In this document: positions 55,001 to 63,024 of the stretch, one piece after another
How positions within the stretch are numbered: position 1 is the first letter of the stretch
Layout: each line of letters begins with the position of its first letter
Assembly: GCF_964204645.1 (NCBI RefSeq)
Contig: NW_027437465.1
Coordinates: 1-64,000 of the forward strand
Origin: Tubulanus polymorphus
Lineage: Eukaryota; Nemertea; Palaeonemertea; Tubulaniformes; Tubulanidae
Length of the DNA: 64,000 nt
Direction: 5' to 3'
Program-made: the position numbers and the translations under genes
The notes under the pieces: model-generated
Databases searched by the model: none
What the model was told of the DNA's origin: nothing
What the model saw: the letters and a program-made list of their open reading frames with translations, nothing else

Positions 55001-56110
55001 CGTCGTTCAGCGCGAGAAAAGACGTTTTCTCATCAAATTCTCCCCGTATCCGAAAAATGAAAATGTCGATGCGCGAAAGCGCTCAAATCGACGGGAGAAG
55101 CACATTTCGACCCGAAAACGTCGTTCAGCGCGAGAAAAGACGTTTTCTCATCAAATTCTCCCCGTATCCGAAAAATGAAAATGTCGATGCAAAACGTCGT
55201 TCAGCGCGAGAAAAGACTTTTTCTCATCAAATTCTCCCCGTATCGGAAAAACGAAAATGTCGATGCGCGAAAGCGCTCAAATCGACGGGAAAAGCACATT
55301 TCGACCCGAAAACGTCGTTCAGCGCGAGAAAAGCAGTCTTCTCATCAAATTCTCCCAGTATCGGAAAAATGAAAATGTCGATGCGCCAGAAAAGCGCTCA
55401 AATCGACGGGAAAAGCACATTTCGACCCGTAAGACGTCGTTCAGCGCGAGAAAAGACTTTTTCTCATCAAATTCTCCCCGTATCGGAAAAACGAAAATGT
55501 CGATGCGCGAAAGCGCTCAAATCGACGGGAAAAGCACATTTCGACCCGAAAACGTCGTTCAGCGCGAGAAAAGACGTTTTCTCATCAAATTCTCCCCGTA
55601 TCGGAAAAACGAAAATGTCGATGCGCGAAAGCGCTCAAATCGACGGGAAAAGCACATTTCCACCCGAAAACGTCGTTCAGCGCGAGAAAAGACTCTTTCT
55701 CATCAAATTCTCCCCGTATCGGAAAAACGAAAATGTCGATGCGCAAAAGCGCTCAAATCGACGGGAAAAGCTCATTTCGACCCGAAAACATCGTTCAGCG
55801 CGAGATAAGCAGTTTTCTCATCAAATTCTCCCCGTATCGGAAAAATGAAAATGTCGATGCGCCAAAGATGCGCCCAAATCGACGGGAAAAGCACATTTCG
55901 ACCCGAAAACGTCGTTCAGCGCGAGAAAAGACGTTTTCTCATCAAATTCTCCCCGTATCGGAAAAAACGAAAATATCGATGCGCCAGAAAAGCGCTCAAA
56001 TCGACGGGAAAAGCACATTTCGACCCGAAAACGTCGTTCAGCGCGAGAAAAGACGTTTTCTCATCAAATTCTCCCCGTATCGGAAAAATGAAAATGTCGA
56101 TGCAAAACGT
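46365..56110. repeat. Short deleted satellite unit (~75 bp), about eleven copies
   Basis: In these units GTCGATGC runs directly into AAAACGTCGTTCAG, skipping about 43 bases of the normal unit (the junction hairpin and the GCTCAAATCGACGGG block). I see it near 46,376, 47,886, 49,035, 50,545, 51,100, 52,014, 52,807, 53,842, 54,635, 55,190 and 56,104, and nowhere before 46 kb. The identical breakpoint in all copies means one deletion, spread by the block duplications of zone C. Confidence 0.85.
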
Positions 56111-56700
56111 CGTTCAGCGCGAGAAAAGACTTTTTCTCATCAAATTCTCCCCGTATCGGAAAAACGAAAATGTCGATGCGCGAAAGCGCTCAAATCGACG
56201 GGAAAAGCACATTTCGACCCGAAAACGTCGTTCAGCGCGAGAAAAGCAGTCTTCTCATCAAATTCTCCCAGTATCGGAAAAATGAAAATGTCGATGCGCC
56301 AGAAAAGCGCTCAAATCGACGGGAAAAGCACATTTCGACCCGTAAAACGTCGTTCAGCGCGAGAAAATAATTTTTCTCATCAAATTCTCCCCGTATCGGA
56401 AAAACGAAAATGTCGATGCGCGAAAGCGCTCAAATCGACGGGAAAAGCACATTTCGACCCGAAAACGTCGTTCAGCGCGAGATAAGCAGTTTTCTCATCA
56501 AATTCTCCCCGTATCGGAAAAATGAAAATGTCGATGCGCCAAAAAAGCGCCCAAATCGACGGGAAAAACACATTTCGACCCGAAAACGTCGTTCAGCGCG
56601 AGAAAAGACGTTTTCTCATCAAATTCTCCCAGTATCGGAAAAATGAAAATGTCGATGCGCCAGAAAAGCGCTCAAATCGACGGGAAAAGCACATTTCGAC
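50410..56700. repeat. Overlapping re-duplications, 1,828-, 2,262- and 4,090-bp spacing
   Basis: The stretch 50,412 to about 52,650 recurs at +4,090 (54,502 to about 56,740). Within it, 51,643-52,989 recurs at +1,828 (53,471-54,817), and 52,792 matches 50,530 at +2,262. Since 1,828 + 2,262 = 4,090, the block was amplified by nested unequal exchanges. Private changes travel with the blocks: GTAGTTCAGAGCG at 52,812 and 54,640, CTTTTTCACATC at 52,041 and 53,869. Confidence 0.85.
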
Positions 56701-57410
56701 CCGAAAACGTCGTTCAGCGCGAGAAAAGTCGTTTGCTCATCAAATTCTCCCCGTATCGGAAAAACGAAAATGTCGATGAGCGAAAGCGCTCAAATCGACG
56801 GGAAAAGCACATTTCGACCCGAAAACGTCGTTCAGCGCGAGAAAAGACATTTTCTCATCAAATTCTCCCCGTATCCGAAAAATGAAAATGTCGATGCGCG
56901 AAAGCGCTCAAATCGACGGGAGAAGGACATTTCGACCCGAAAACGTCGTTCAGCGCGAGAAAAGACGTTTTCTCATCAAATTCTCCCCGTAGCGGAAAAA
57001 CGAAAATGTCAATGCGCCAGAAAAGCGCTCAAATCGACAGGAAAAGCACATTTCGACCCGAAAACGTCGTTCAGCGCGAGAAAAGACGTTTTCTCATCAA
57101 ATTCTCCCCGTATCGGAAAAATGAAAATGTCGATGCGCCAGAAAAGCGCTCAAATCGACGGGAAAAGCACATTTCGACCCGAAAACGTCGTTCAGCGCGA
57201 GAAAAGACGTTTTCTCATCAAATTCTCACTTTATCGGAAAAATGAAAATGTCGATGCGCGAAAGCGCTCAGATCGACGGGAAAAGCACATTTCGACCCGA
57301 AAACATCGTTCAGTGCGAGAAAAGACCTTTTCTCATCAAATTCTCCCCGTATCGGAAAAACGAAAATGTCGATGCGCGAAAGCGCTCAGATCGACGGGAA
57401 AAGCACTTTT

Positions 57411-57420
57411 CGACCCGAGT
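57411..57420. other. Satellite / element junction, possible insertion point
   Basis: The unit reads CGACCCGA and then, instead of AAACGTC, GTAATAGGG. The break can be placed at 57,416-57,418 because GA is shared by both sides. If this is a Maverick/Polinton-type insertion, whose integrases make 6-bp target duplications, the duplicated target would be CGACCC (57,411-57,416) or the same window shifted by one or two bases, and the element would start with (G)AGTAATAGG. The distal end lies outside the window, so this is untested. Confidence 0.6.
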
Positions 57421-57600
57421 AATAGGGATAATAGGCTTTCAGATCAAAGGTTGAAGGGTCGAGCTCGTAAAAAATGAAAATAACAAGTTGAAGTTGAAGT
57501 CGCGCACACTCCTAATTCAACTTTTAATTATTGTTATTTTCATTTTTTACTCACTCGCCCCTTCAACCTTTAACCTGAAAGCCTATTATCCCTATTACTC
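57417..57600. repeat. Imperfect palindrome, 70-bp arms, at the element end
   Basis: The left arm 57,417-57,486 and the right arm 57,531-57,600 are reverse complements with six mismatches. The outermost 26 bases pair perfectly, starting GAGTAATAGGGATAATAGG on one side and ending with its complement ...CCCTATTACTC on the other. The mismatches cluster at two spots (near 57,443-57,445 and 57,458-57,467). The 44-nt loop holds a further inner pairing, AAGTTGAA (57,485-57,492 or 57,491-57,498) with TTCAACTT (57,516-57,523). Such a structure could fold as a terminal hairpin. Likely identity: terminal repeat of the downstream element, or two terminal repeats joined head to head. It could also be an independent small inverted-repeat element. 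Confidence 0.85.
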
Positions 57601-57831
57601 TTAAAATAATCATATACATGAATAACATTTAAATTGACAGATTATTCAATATAAAAGTGTAAGCTCTTATAGAATAGATATATAGATATATTTACAACAT
57701 TATTTCAATATTTATATTTGCATGAGTTAGATTTTTAAACATTAAAAGTGTTAGTAAAGTGTGATTGAAATAATACATACTAAAATCATTGAACTTCTAA
57801 AATCAATTTAAAAAAAAAATTTAGTATTAAA
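57601..57831 (+). promoter_or_regulatory. A+T-rich leader of the polymerase gene with TATA-like box
   Basis: This 231-bp stretch between the palindrome and the first gene is strongly A+T-rich and shows no coding potential. TATAAAAG at 57,650-57,657 is a good match to a eukaryotic TATA box and lies about 180 bp upstream of the ATG at 57,832. The sequence just before that ATG is TAGTATTAAA, unlike the ATAAATG found at all later genes of the element, so the polymerase may be controlled differently. The promoter call is inference. Confidence 0.35.
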
Positions 57832-58809
57832 ATGGAAGCAAATAAGTACTACTGTCCAACATGTAATATCAATATAGATAAATCCCAAAAAGCAAGACAC
57901 AATAAAACTAAAACACATTTAGAGAATAAATTGAAACTAGAATATAAAGATGATATATTAGAAACTAAATTAGATGAATTAAAGAATGAAAAAGAAATAT
58001 ATAAATGTGATACATGTAATCTATCATTCAGTGATAAAAGATATTATAAAGAACATTTAAAATCTAAAAGCCATATTAGAAATAAGAATAATGATATTTT
58101 AGGTGTAGATTATTTTGATAAAGATAATGATAAGAAACAGAAGACAATTAAAAACATAAAAAATAAATTAAACAATAAAAGACCATACATGGAAGATGTA
58201 AGAAAATATATTAATTTATTGGATAATAAAAAAGATATAGAGATAACCGAAGCATTTAAAAGTGATATTGGCCCAGCAGCTATCGAGTTTAAATTTCATA
58301 AAGGAAAAACATTAGAAGAAAATAAAAAACATTTAGCAAATATGAAAGAAATAATGAAAATAATAACTGATGTTGAATATCCTAAAATTAGTATATCAGT
58401 TAAAGTAAAGTTTATAAAATCTGAAGATAAACCAATATATAATATAAATTCTCATTCACAACATATTATATATAAACAACATATAGATGATAAATTAGAT
58501 AAATGTTATAATAAAGTAAAAACTAAAATAGAAGAGAAATATTTTGAAGGATCTGCTTTAATATTTGATGAAATAATATTTATGACTTTACATGTTTATA
58601 ACACAAAATATAATAAGTTAACTAAATCAAAACCAATTGATGAAAATAATTTATCATATTATAAAGAACCAGATATTGAAGCATCGAGTTATATTAAACT
58701 ACCATTTAATACTAATGCTGTAATAAATGTACAAAATGAAGATGATAAATGTTTTCTATGGACAATTATAAGTTGTTTACATCCTGCAACTTATAATATT
58801 TGTAGATAA
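57832..58809 (+). pseudogene. Polymerase piece 1: zinc fingers and N-terminal domain
   Basis: The ATG at 57,832 opens 325 codons ending at TAA 58,807-58,809. Residues 8-29 hold C8, C11, H23 and H29, and residues 59-81 hold C59, C62, H75 and H81; both are C2H2 fingers of the spaced type (His pair five residues apart) that often binds double-stranded RNA or DNA. A lysine-rich linker lies between them. The remainder is an alpha/beta-looking region of unknown fold. Near the end the peptide DDKCFLW has its Cys codon at 58,750-58,752. The same frame stays open after the stop to 59,118, so the stop is an in-frame nonsense codon and not the natural end. Confidence 0.8.
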
Positions 58810-59118
58810 ACTCATTATAAACCATTTGAAAATAATTATAAGATAGATAAGTATCCTGTTATAATTAAAAACATCCCAAAAATAGAAAGAGATAATAATA
58901 TAAAGATAAATGTATTTGATTTAATCAAATTGCCAAATACAAAAGGTAACAATATAAAACATTATACATTAGAACCTTTATACCTATCAAAAGATTATGA
59001 TTCAAACGATGTTATAGGTATACTATATTATGAGAATCATTATATGTGGATTAAACAAATAGATTTATTCTTTAGAACAGAAAGTGATCACCATAATAAA
59101 ATATATATATATATGTAG
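58810..59118 (+). pseudogene. Polymerase piece 2: continuation after the nonsense codon
   Basis: This is the same reading frame as piece 1 and stays open for 102 codons, to a TAG at 59,116-59,118 reached only because the frame slips at the (AT)7 run 59,101-59,114. It carries the peptide ENHYMWIKQ with the His codon at 59,038-59,040, about 96 codons after the Cys of DDKCFLW. A Cys followed at this distance by His with an aromatic neighbour is reminiscent of papain-fold (OTU-like) peptidases reported at the N-terminus of some adintovirus polymerases. I cannot confirm the fold, and an Asp/Asn third residue is not identified. Confidence 0.65.
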
Positions 59119-59308
59119 AAAATGTTTACATAGATTCAGTAATGAAAGTACATTATTAAATCATAAACAATTATGTGAAAATCATGATTATTGTAAATTA
59201 GTTTTACCAAATGAAAAAGAAAAAATATTAGAATTAAAAAAATATGATTACAAAAATAAAGTTCCATTTGTTATATATGGAGATTTTGAATCATTAAATA
59301 AAGAATAA
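59114..59308 (+). pseudogene. Polymerase piece 3: third zinc finger and exonuclease motif I
   Basis: After the shift the second frame carries CRKCLHRFSNESTLLNH, a C2H2-like finger beginning at 59,114-59,125, then about 35 residues leading to VIYGDFESL. The Asp (59,282-59,284) and Glu (59,288-59,290) of DFE are the metal-binding pair of exonuclease motif I of family B polymerases. The frame ends at TAA 59,306-59,308. A change of +1 in frame at an AT repeat equals the loss of one dinucleotide. Confidence 0.8.
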
Positions 59309-59313
59309 ACTGA

Positions 59314-60960
59314 TCAAGAAAAGAAATATATTATAAAAGAAAGAAATTAAATTCTAATGAAAATGATTATTCTGAAGCACCACCAAAAACAAATACTATT
59401 AAAAAGATTCATCAATCAGCTGCTGCTTTCGGGTTATATATTAAATCTGATTATCCGGAACTAATTAAAAGTGAATATTATCATTATAGAAATGAAAATG
59501 TTATCAATCATTTTTGTGACTTATTAATTGAATATGAAATAAGATTTAGTAAATTATTGAATACAAATTTAGAAATTATAATGACAGAAGAAGATAAAGA
59601 AGAATTTGCGTTTGCAGATAAATGTTATTATTGTGAAAAGATATTTGATTATAAAGATAAAAAAGTAAGAGACCATGATCATTTGAACGGAAAGTTTAGA
59701 GGCGCTGCACATGAGAATTGTAACTTACAAGCTAAGAAAATTAATTTTGTACCAGTTATATTTCATAATCTATCAGGATATGATGCACATTTATTCATCA
59801 AACAGTTATGCCATAAAATAGAAGAAATTAATAACGAAATAGAAAGATTAAATTCAAATAGATCAAAAGATAAAATACCAACTTATAAATTTAGAATGTT
59901 AGCTAAAACATCTGAGAATTATATATCATTCCAATTTGGTTGTCTAAGATTTATAGATTCATATAGATTTTTAAATAGTTCATTAGATAACTTATCAAAA
60001 TCATTAGTTGATGATGAATTAAAAATATTAAAGCAACACTACCCAAATAATGATGATTTTCAATTAATGAGATATAAAGGCGCAATTCCATATTCATTTT
60101 ATAAATCACATAATGATTTTAATATAACTGAATTATTAAAAGAACAATTCTATGATGAATTAAAAAATGAATATGTTAAAGATGAAGTATATAATAGAAC
60201 ATTGAATATTTGGAATCCTTTTAGAATGAAAAATCATGGACAATTAGTAGATTTATATTTAAAATCAGATGTATTATTATTAACCGATATATTCGAAAGG
60301 TTTAGAGATGTAAACCTAAAATATTTCAATATTGATCCTTGTCATTGTTATTCATCACCAGGTTTAACATGGGATTGTGGAGTAAAATTTGCAGATATAA
60401 AAATGGATTTGTTAACAAATATAGATCAATTATTATTATTTGAAAAATCTATAAGAGGAGGAGTTTCAGGTGTATTAGGCGATAGATATTTCAATGTAAA
60501 TGATAACCCTGGATATAAGTTATTATATATAGATGCAAATAATTTGTATGGTTGGGCAATGATGGAACCACAACCTTATGGAGTATTTGAAATAAGTGAA
60601 GTTTTACAACAGGAAAACAATGATAAATTTGATTGGAAGAAAAGAATCCTAGATATTGCAGATGATTCAGATACTGGTTACTTTTTTGTTGTAGATTTAG
60701 AATATCCTGAACATATTAAATTTAAATCTAGAAATCTAGCATACTGTCCAGAACATAAAACTGTAACTCATGAAGAATTATCAAATTATCAAAAAAGAAT
60801 TAAACCCGAAAATCATATTCGTACAGAAAAGTTAATGGTAACTCAGGAAGATAAATCTAATTATGTAGTACATTATAGAATGTTGAAGTTTTATTTGAAT
60901 CAAGGAATGGTTCTAAAAAAGTACATAGATATATTTCATTTAGTCAATCTAAGTGGTTAG
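59314..60960 (+). pseudogene. Polymerase piece 4: HNH-like insert, exonuclease II-III, motif A
   Basis: This frame is open from 59,314; its first stretch has no ATG, as expected for an internal piece. CYYC is followed by VRDHDHLNGKFRGAAHENC (DHDH codons 59,671-59,682), a zinc-bound HNH / endonuclease VII-like motif. FHNLSGYDAHLF (59,761-59,796) is exonuclease motif II and YLKSDVLLLTD (60,256-60,288) motif III. YIDANNLYGWAM, with the Asp codon at 60,532-60,534, is polymerase motif A. Between motifs A and B lies the insertion characteristic of protein-primed enzymes. The frame ends at TAG 60,958-60,960 after slipping near the A6 run 60,915-60,920. Confidence 0.88.
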
Positions 60961-61244
60961 AAAAATATATAGATTTTAACACCAAACAGAGAACTAAAGC
61001 TAAAATTGATTTCGAAAAAGATTTCTTCAAGTTAATGAATAATGCATTCTATGGTAAGACTTGTGAAAATATTAGAAATAGAAATGATATTGAGTTAGTT
61101 AGTAATGGTAAAAGGATAAGGCATTTACAATCATATCCCAAGTTTTTAGGTAACAGAATATTTGATGAAAATTTAGCCGCAGTTAAGATGAGAAGAACAT
61201 CAATGAAACTTAATAACCAATCTGTGTTGGAGCATCAGTTTTAG
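60921..61244 (+). pseudogene. Polymerase piece 5: motif B (fingers)
   Basis: The third frame takes over after the A-run and contains KLMNNAFYGKTCEN, with the Lys codon at 61,029-61,031 and the YG codons at 61,050-61,055. This is the K-x3-N-x2-YG motif B that binds the incoming nucleotide. The frame runs into TAG 61,242-61,244 after a further one-base slip between 61,217 and 61,242. Both slips in the palm region are in the direction of one missing base. Confidence 0.85.
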
Positions 61245-61852
61245 AATTATCAAAATTACTAATGTATGAATTCTATTATAATGTATTACAACCACTTTTT
61301 GGAGAAAAACATATAGAAATATTATATTTTGATACCGATTCTTACATATTAAAGATAAAAACTGATAACATAACAGATGATTTAAAAACATTAAAACATC
61401 ATTTTGATTTTAGTAACTATCCTAAAGATCATGAATTGTTTAGCAATGATATTAAAAAAGTTCCCGGTAAATTCAAAGATCAATTAGGTGGTGAAGAAAT
61501 GATAGAGTTCATAGGTATTAGATCTAAAATGTATTCATATAAAACTAAAGAACATGAAGCTAAAAAGTCAAAAGGAATAACCAAAAGTGTAGTAGAAAAG
61601 AATATTCATTTCAAAGATTACATCAATGAAGAAGTTAGAAAACATAAAATGAGATGTTTAAGATCTGAAGATCATGAAATGTTTATTGAAGAAATTGAAA
61701 AGATAAGTCTAAACCCATTTGATGATAAAAGATATATTCTGGATGATGGAATTCATACAGTTGCTTATGGTTGTAATTTAGATGAATACTTAAAATTTAA
61801 AAGAGAAGAAACAAAAGAGAACGAGATAATGAAAAGAATTCTAACGTGTTAA
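61217..61852 (+). pseudogene. Polymerase piece 6: motif C and C-terminus
   Basis: This frame carries YFDTDS (61,325-61,342), the motif C of family B polymerases, whose two Asp residues (61,331-61,339) bind the catalytic metals. The following 170 codons include GKFKDQLGGEEMIEFIGIRSK, the thumb-proximal region that often carries a KxY-type motif, and end at a natural TAA at 61,850-61,852. The next gene begins 30 bp later. From 61,262 the piece also reads as a 196-codon frame with its own ATG, which I take as internal. Confidence 0.85.
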
Positions 61853-61881
61853 TCAAATTTTGATAAAAATATGTATTATAA

Positions 61882-62235
61882 ATGGAGAGTAAACAAACAC
61901 ACAGTGAGAACAACAAATTATTTCTAGATAGAATTAAAGATATCACAAATGTAAAATCTGTAGATTATAAATTCAAAAAGTTAACAGAATTAACAATCCA
62001 TAAGAAATATCTAATTACAGATATTGTTACAGTTACTAATAACTATGGAGATAAATTAGTTATACACTTAGAATATGAACGATTAAAAGGAAATACATAT
62101 AAATTCAGAACATATTTACCAGATAGATTTCATAGATTATCAAGTGAAGATTTTGAAGAATTATGTTCTGGTGATTTCTATTTCGTATACAAAGGTAAGA
62201 ATGAAAAAGGGCACCATGAAATAGATTTCGAATAA
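61882..62235 (+). CDS. Small conserved-looking element protein, 117 aa, unknown function
   Basis: An intact frame of 117 codons starts at ATG 61,882, 30 bp after the polymerase, and stops at TAA 62,233-62,235. The N-terminal 30 residues are polar. The rest alternates charged and hydrophobic residues in a beta-rich pattern (KYLITDIVTVTNNYGDKLVI, then TYLPDRFHRLSSEDFEEL, then DFYFVYKG). The layout resembles small single-domain, OB-fold-like proteins, and I have an impression that short proteins of this pattern accompany such polymerases in other animal genomes, but I cannot name a family. A nucleic-acid-binding role is a guess from context. The net charge is mixed; there is no signal peptide or membrane segment. 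Confidence 0.75.
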   Translation: MESKQTHSENNKLFLDRIKDITNVKSVDYKFKKLTELTIHKKYLITDIVTVTNNYGDKLVIHLEYERLKGNTYKFRTYLPDRFHRLSSEDFEELCSGDFYFVYKGKNEKGHHEIDFE

Positions 62236-62249
62236 ATTATGTAAAATAA

Positions 62250-63008
62250 ATGGTGGAATTAAAAGAATACAGAATATTTGTTGATTCAAGAAAACTTACA
62301 AATTATAAATCTCATAATTTACTAGTTCAATTAGATAGAGAATTTAAGAATTGTGTAGATTTGAAATTAGTAAATATAAGTTTATGTAATTCTTTTTATA
62401 ATATATCGGATAAAACTATTGGAGATAATACTGTTTTAATTCATATTAGAAATGTAGATAATTGGTTTCATCTAATTTTAAAACCAGGATTATATAATTT
62501 AGAAACATTAGCTCAAGAAATTAATCGAAGAGCACGGTTGAAAATTAGAAGAGATGATAAATTTTTAATTAGATTTATAAAAAGTGATAGCACAAATAAA
62601 ATTAAAATAAAGGTATATGATGAAAGTCAACATGCATTTATGGTAAAAAAACCTATAGCTAAACTGTTAGGAATTGTACCAGATACTGTTACAGGAAACG
62701 TAGATGGTAATTCAAATATAATACCTTTTACACACTTTTATATTTATTGCAATTTAATCGATCCTACAAAAACTTTCGAAGCAACTAAAGATATAACTTG
62801 TAATTCTGGTTTACTAAACATTTTACCATTGAAGAATGTTAACTAATTTGGAACGCAAATAAATTATAATTTAACAGAATGTGATTTCAAACTATGCATT
62901 CCTCGTTTTAATAATTTTAGATTAGAAATTAGAAATCATAATGGATACTTAATTGATTTAAATAATTTCCCTGTAATTTATGAATTAGTTATAAGATGTA
63001 GAGAGTAA
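62250..63008 (+). pseudogene. Putative minor capsid (penton-like) protein, one in-frame stop
   Basis: The frame opens at ATG 62,250, 14 bp after the previous gene, meets TAA at 62,844-62,846 after 198 codons and then stays open in the same frame for 53 more codons to TAA 63,006-63,008. The whole is beta-strand-rich with no membrane segment. It has the N-terminal pattern YRIFVDSRKL, a central KLLGIVPDTV and a C-terminal LEIRNHNGYLIDLNNFPVIY. Strand-rich proteins of this size with this kind of C-terminus are encoded next to the polymerase in related elements and are thought to be jelly-roll minor capsid proteins; the assignment rests on pattern and position. The stop could be a mutation or a base-call error, as the rest of the frame is undamaged. 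Confidence 0.6.
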
Positions 63009-63024
63009 TTTTTTCATTATATAA

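Larger units (their letters stand above)
1..57416. repeat. 118/119-bp tandem satellite array, ~480 units
   Basis: The same unit repeats head to tail without interruption. Taking the unit from GCGCTCAAATCGACGGG, successive starts at 11, 128, 246 and 365 give lengths of 117, 118 and 119; length varies mainly in the A-run of the GCGC junction. Consensus G+C is about 47%, with about 14 CpG per unit. Conserved blocks alternate with variable islands: the GCGC-loop-GCGC junction, the tetranucleotide in GAGAAAA-nnnn-TTTTCTC, and the four bases before TATCGG (cccg, ccag, actt, acca). Units are organised in higher-order blocks, as in centromeric or other heterochromatic satellites. The array starts before the window. 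No non-satellite insertion was seen inside it. Long reading frames exist only because the plus-strand consensus lacks stop trinucleotides. A satellite call is certain; a centromeric location is inference. Confidence 0.98.
45000..57416. repeat. Satellite zone C (junction-proximal, with a short deleted unit)
   Basis: The last 12 kb contains unit variants absent or rare earlier: GACGGGAGAAG(G) in place of GACGGGAAAAG, CGTATCCGAAAAATG, CCAAAGAAGCGCCC, and a shortened unit present about eleven times. Blocks of 1.1 to 4.1 kb are re-duplicated. The final two complete units share a private A-to-G change (GCGCTCAGATCG at 57,271 and 57,389) found in no other unit I read, which is local homogenisation at the array edge. 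The array ends inside a unit after CGACCC. Confidence 0.8.
57832..61852 (+). pseudogene. Protein-primed family B DNA polymerase, Maverick/adintovirus-like, interrupted
   Basis: The region adds up to about 1,340 codons and contains in order two C2H2 fingers, a Cys/His region, a third finger, exonuclease motifs I-III, an HNH-like insert, and polymerase motifs A, B and C. This order is that of the large polymerase of Maverick/Polinton and adintovirus-like elements, which replicate by protein priming. The frame is broken by a TAA at 58,807-58,809, a shift at the (AT)7 run 59,101-59,114, a TAA at 59,306-59,308 plus a shift before 59,340, a shift at the A6 run 60,915-60,920 and a shift between 61,217 and 61,242. 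Catalytic residues survive on both sides of every break. Two shifts lie in simple runs where sequencing errors are common, so a functional gene misread by the assembly is an alternative to true decay. The pieces are listed separately. Confidence 0.9.

Noticed and set aside
1-57416. CRISPR-like array
   Set aside because: Units are joined directly with no unique spacers, the repeat is 118/119 bp, and there are no cas genes.
1-57416. CENP-B box (TTCGnnnnAnnCGGG) in the satellite
   Set aside because: TTCGACCCG and CGACGGG resemble parts of it, but no unit I read matches the spacing on either strand.
57420-57434. I-SceI-like homing endonuclease site (TAGGGATAA) and telomere-like TAGGG in the palindrome
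   Set aside because: Only the first nine bases match I-SceI and the rest does not; TAGGG is not tandemly repeated.
57630-57680. Bacterial-type promoter (TTGACA at about 57,634)
   Set aside because: The setting (satellite DNA, Maverick-like polymerase) is eukaryotic and no properly spaced -10 box accompanies it; a chance match.
61200-61391. 63-codon minus-strand frame over the polymerase motif C region, and another at 62,989-63,177
   Set aside because: They are antisense shadows of the polymerase and of the 118-residue gene in A+T-rich DNA, with no coding signature of their own.
57832-61852. Polymerase pieces as separate genes
   Set aside because: Each begins without a plausible start context and the domain order continues across the breaks, so they are parts of one gene.
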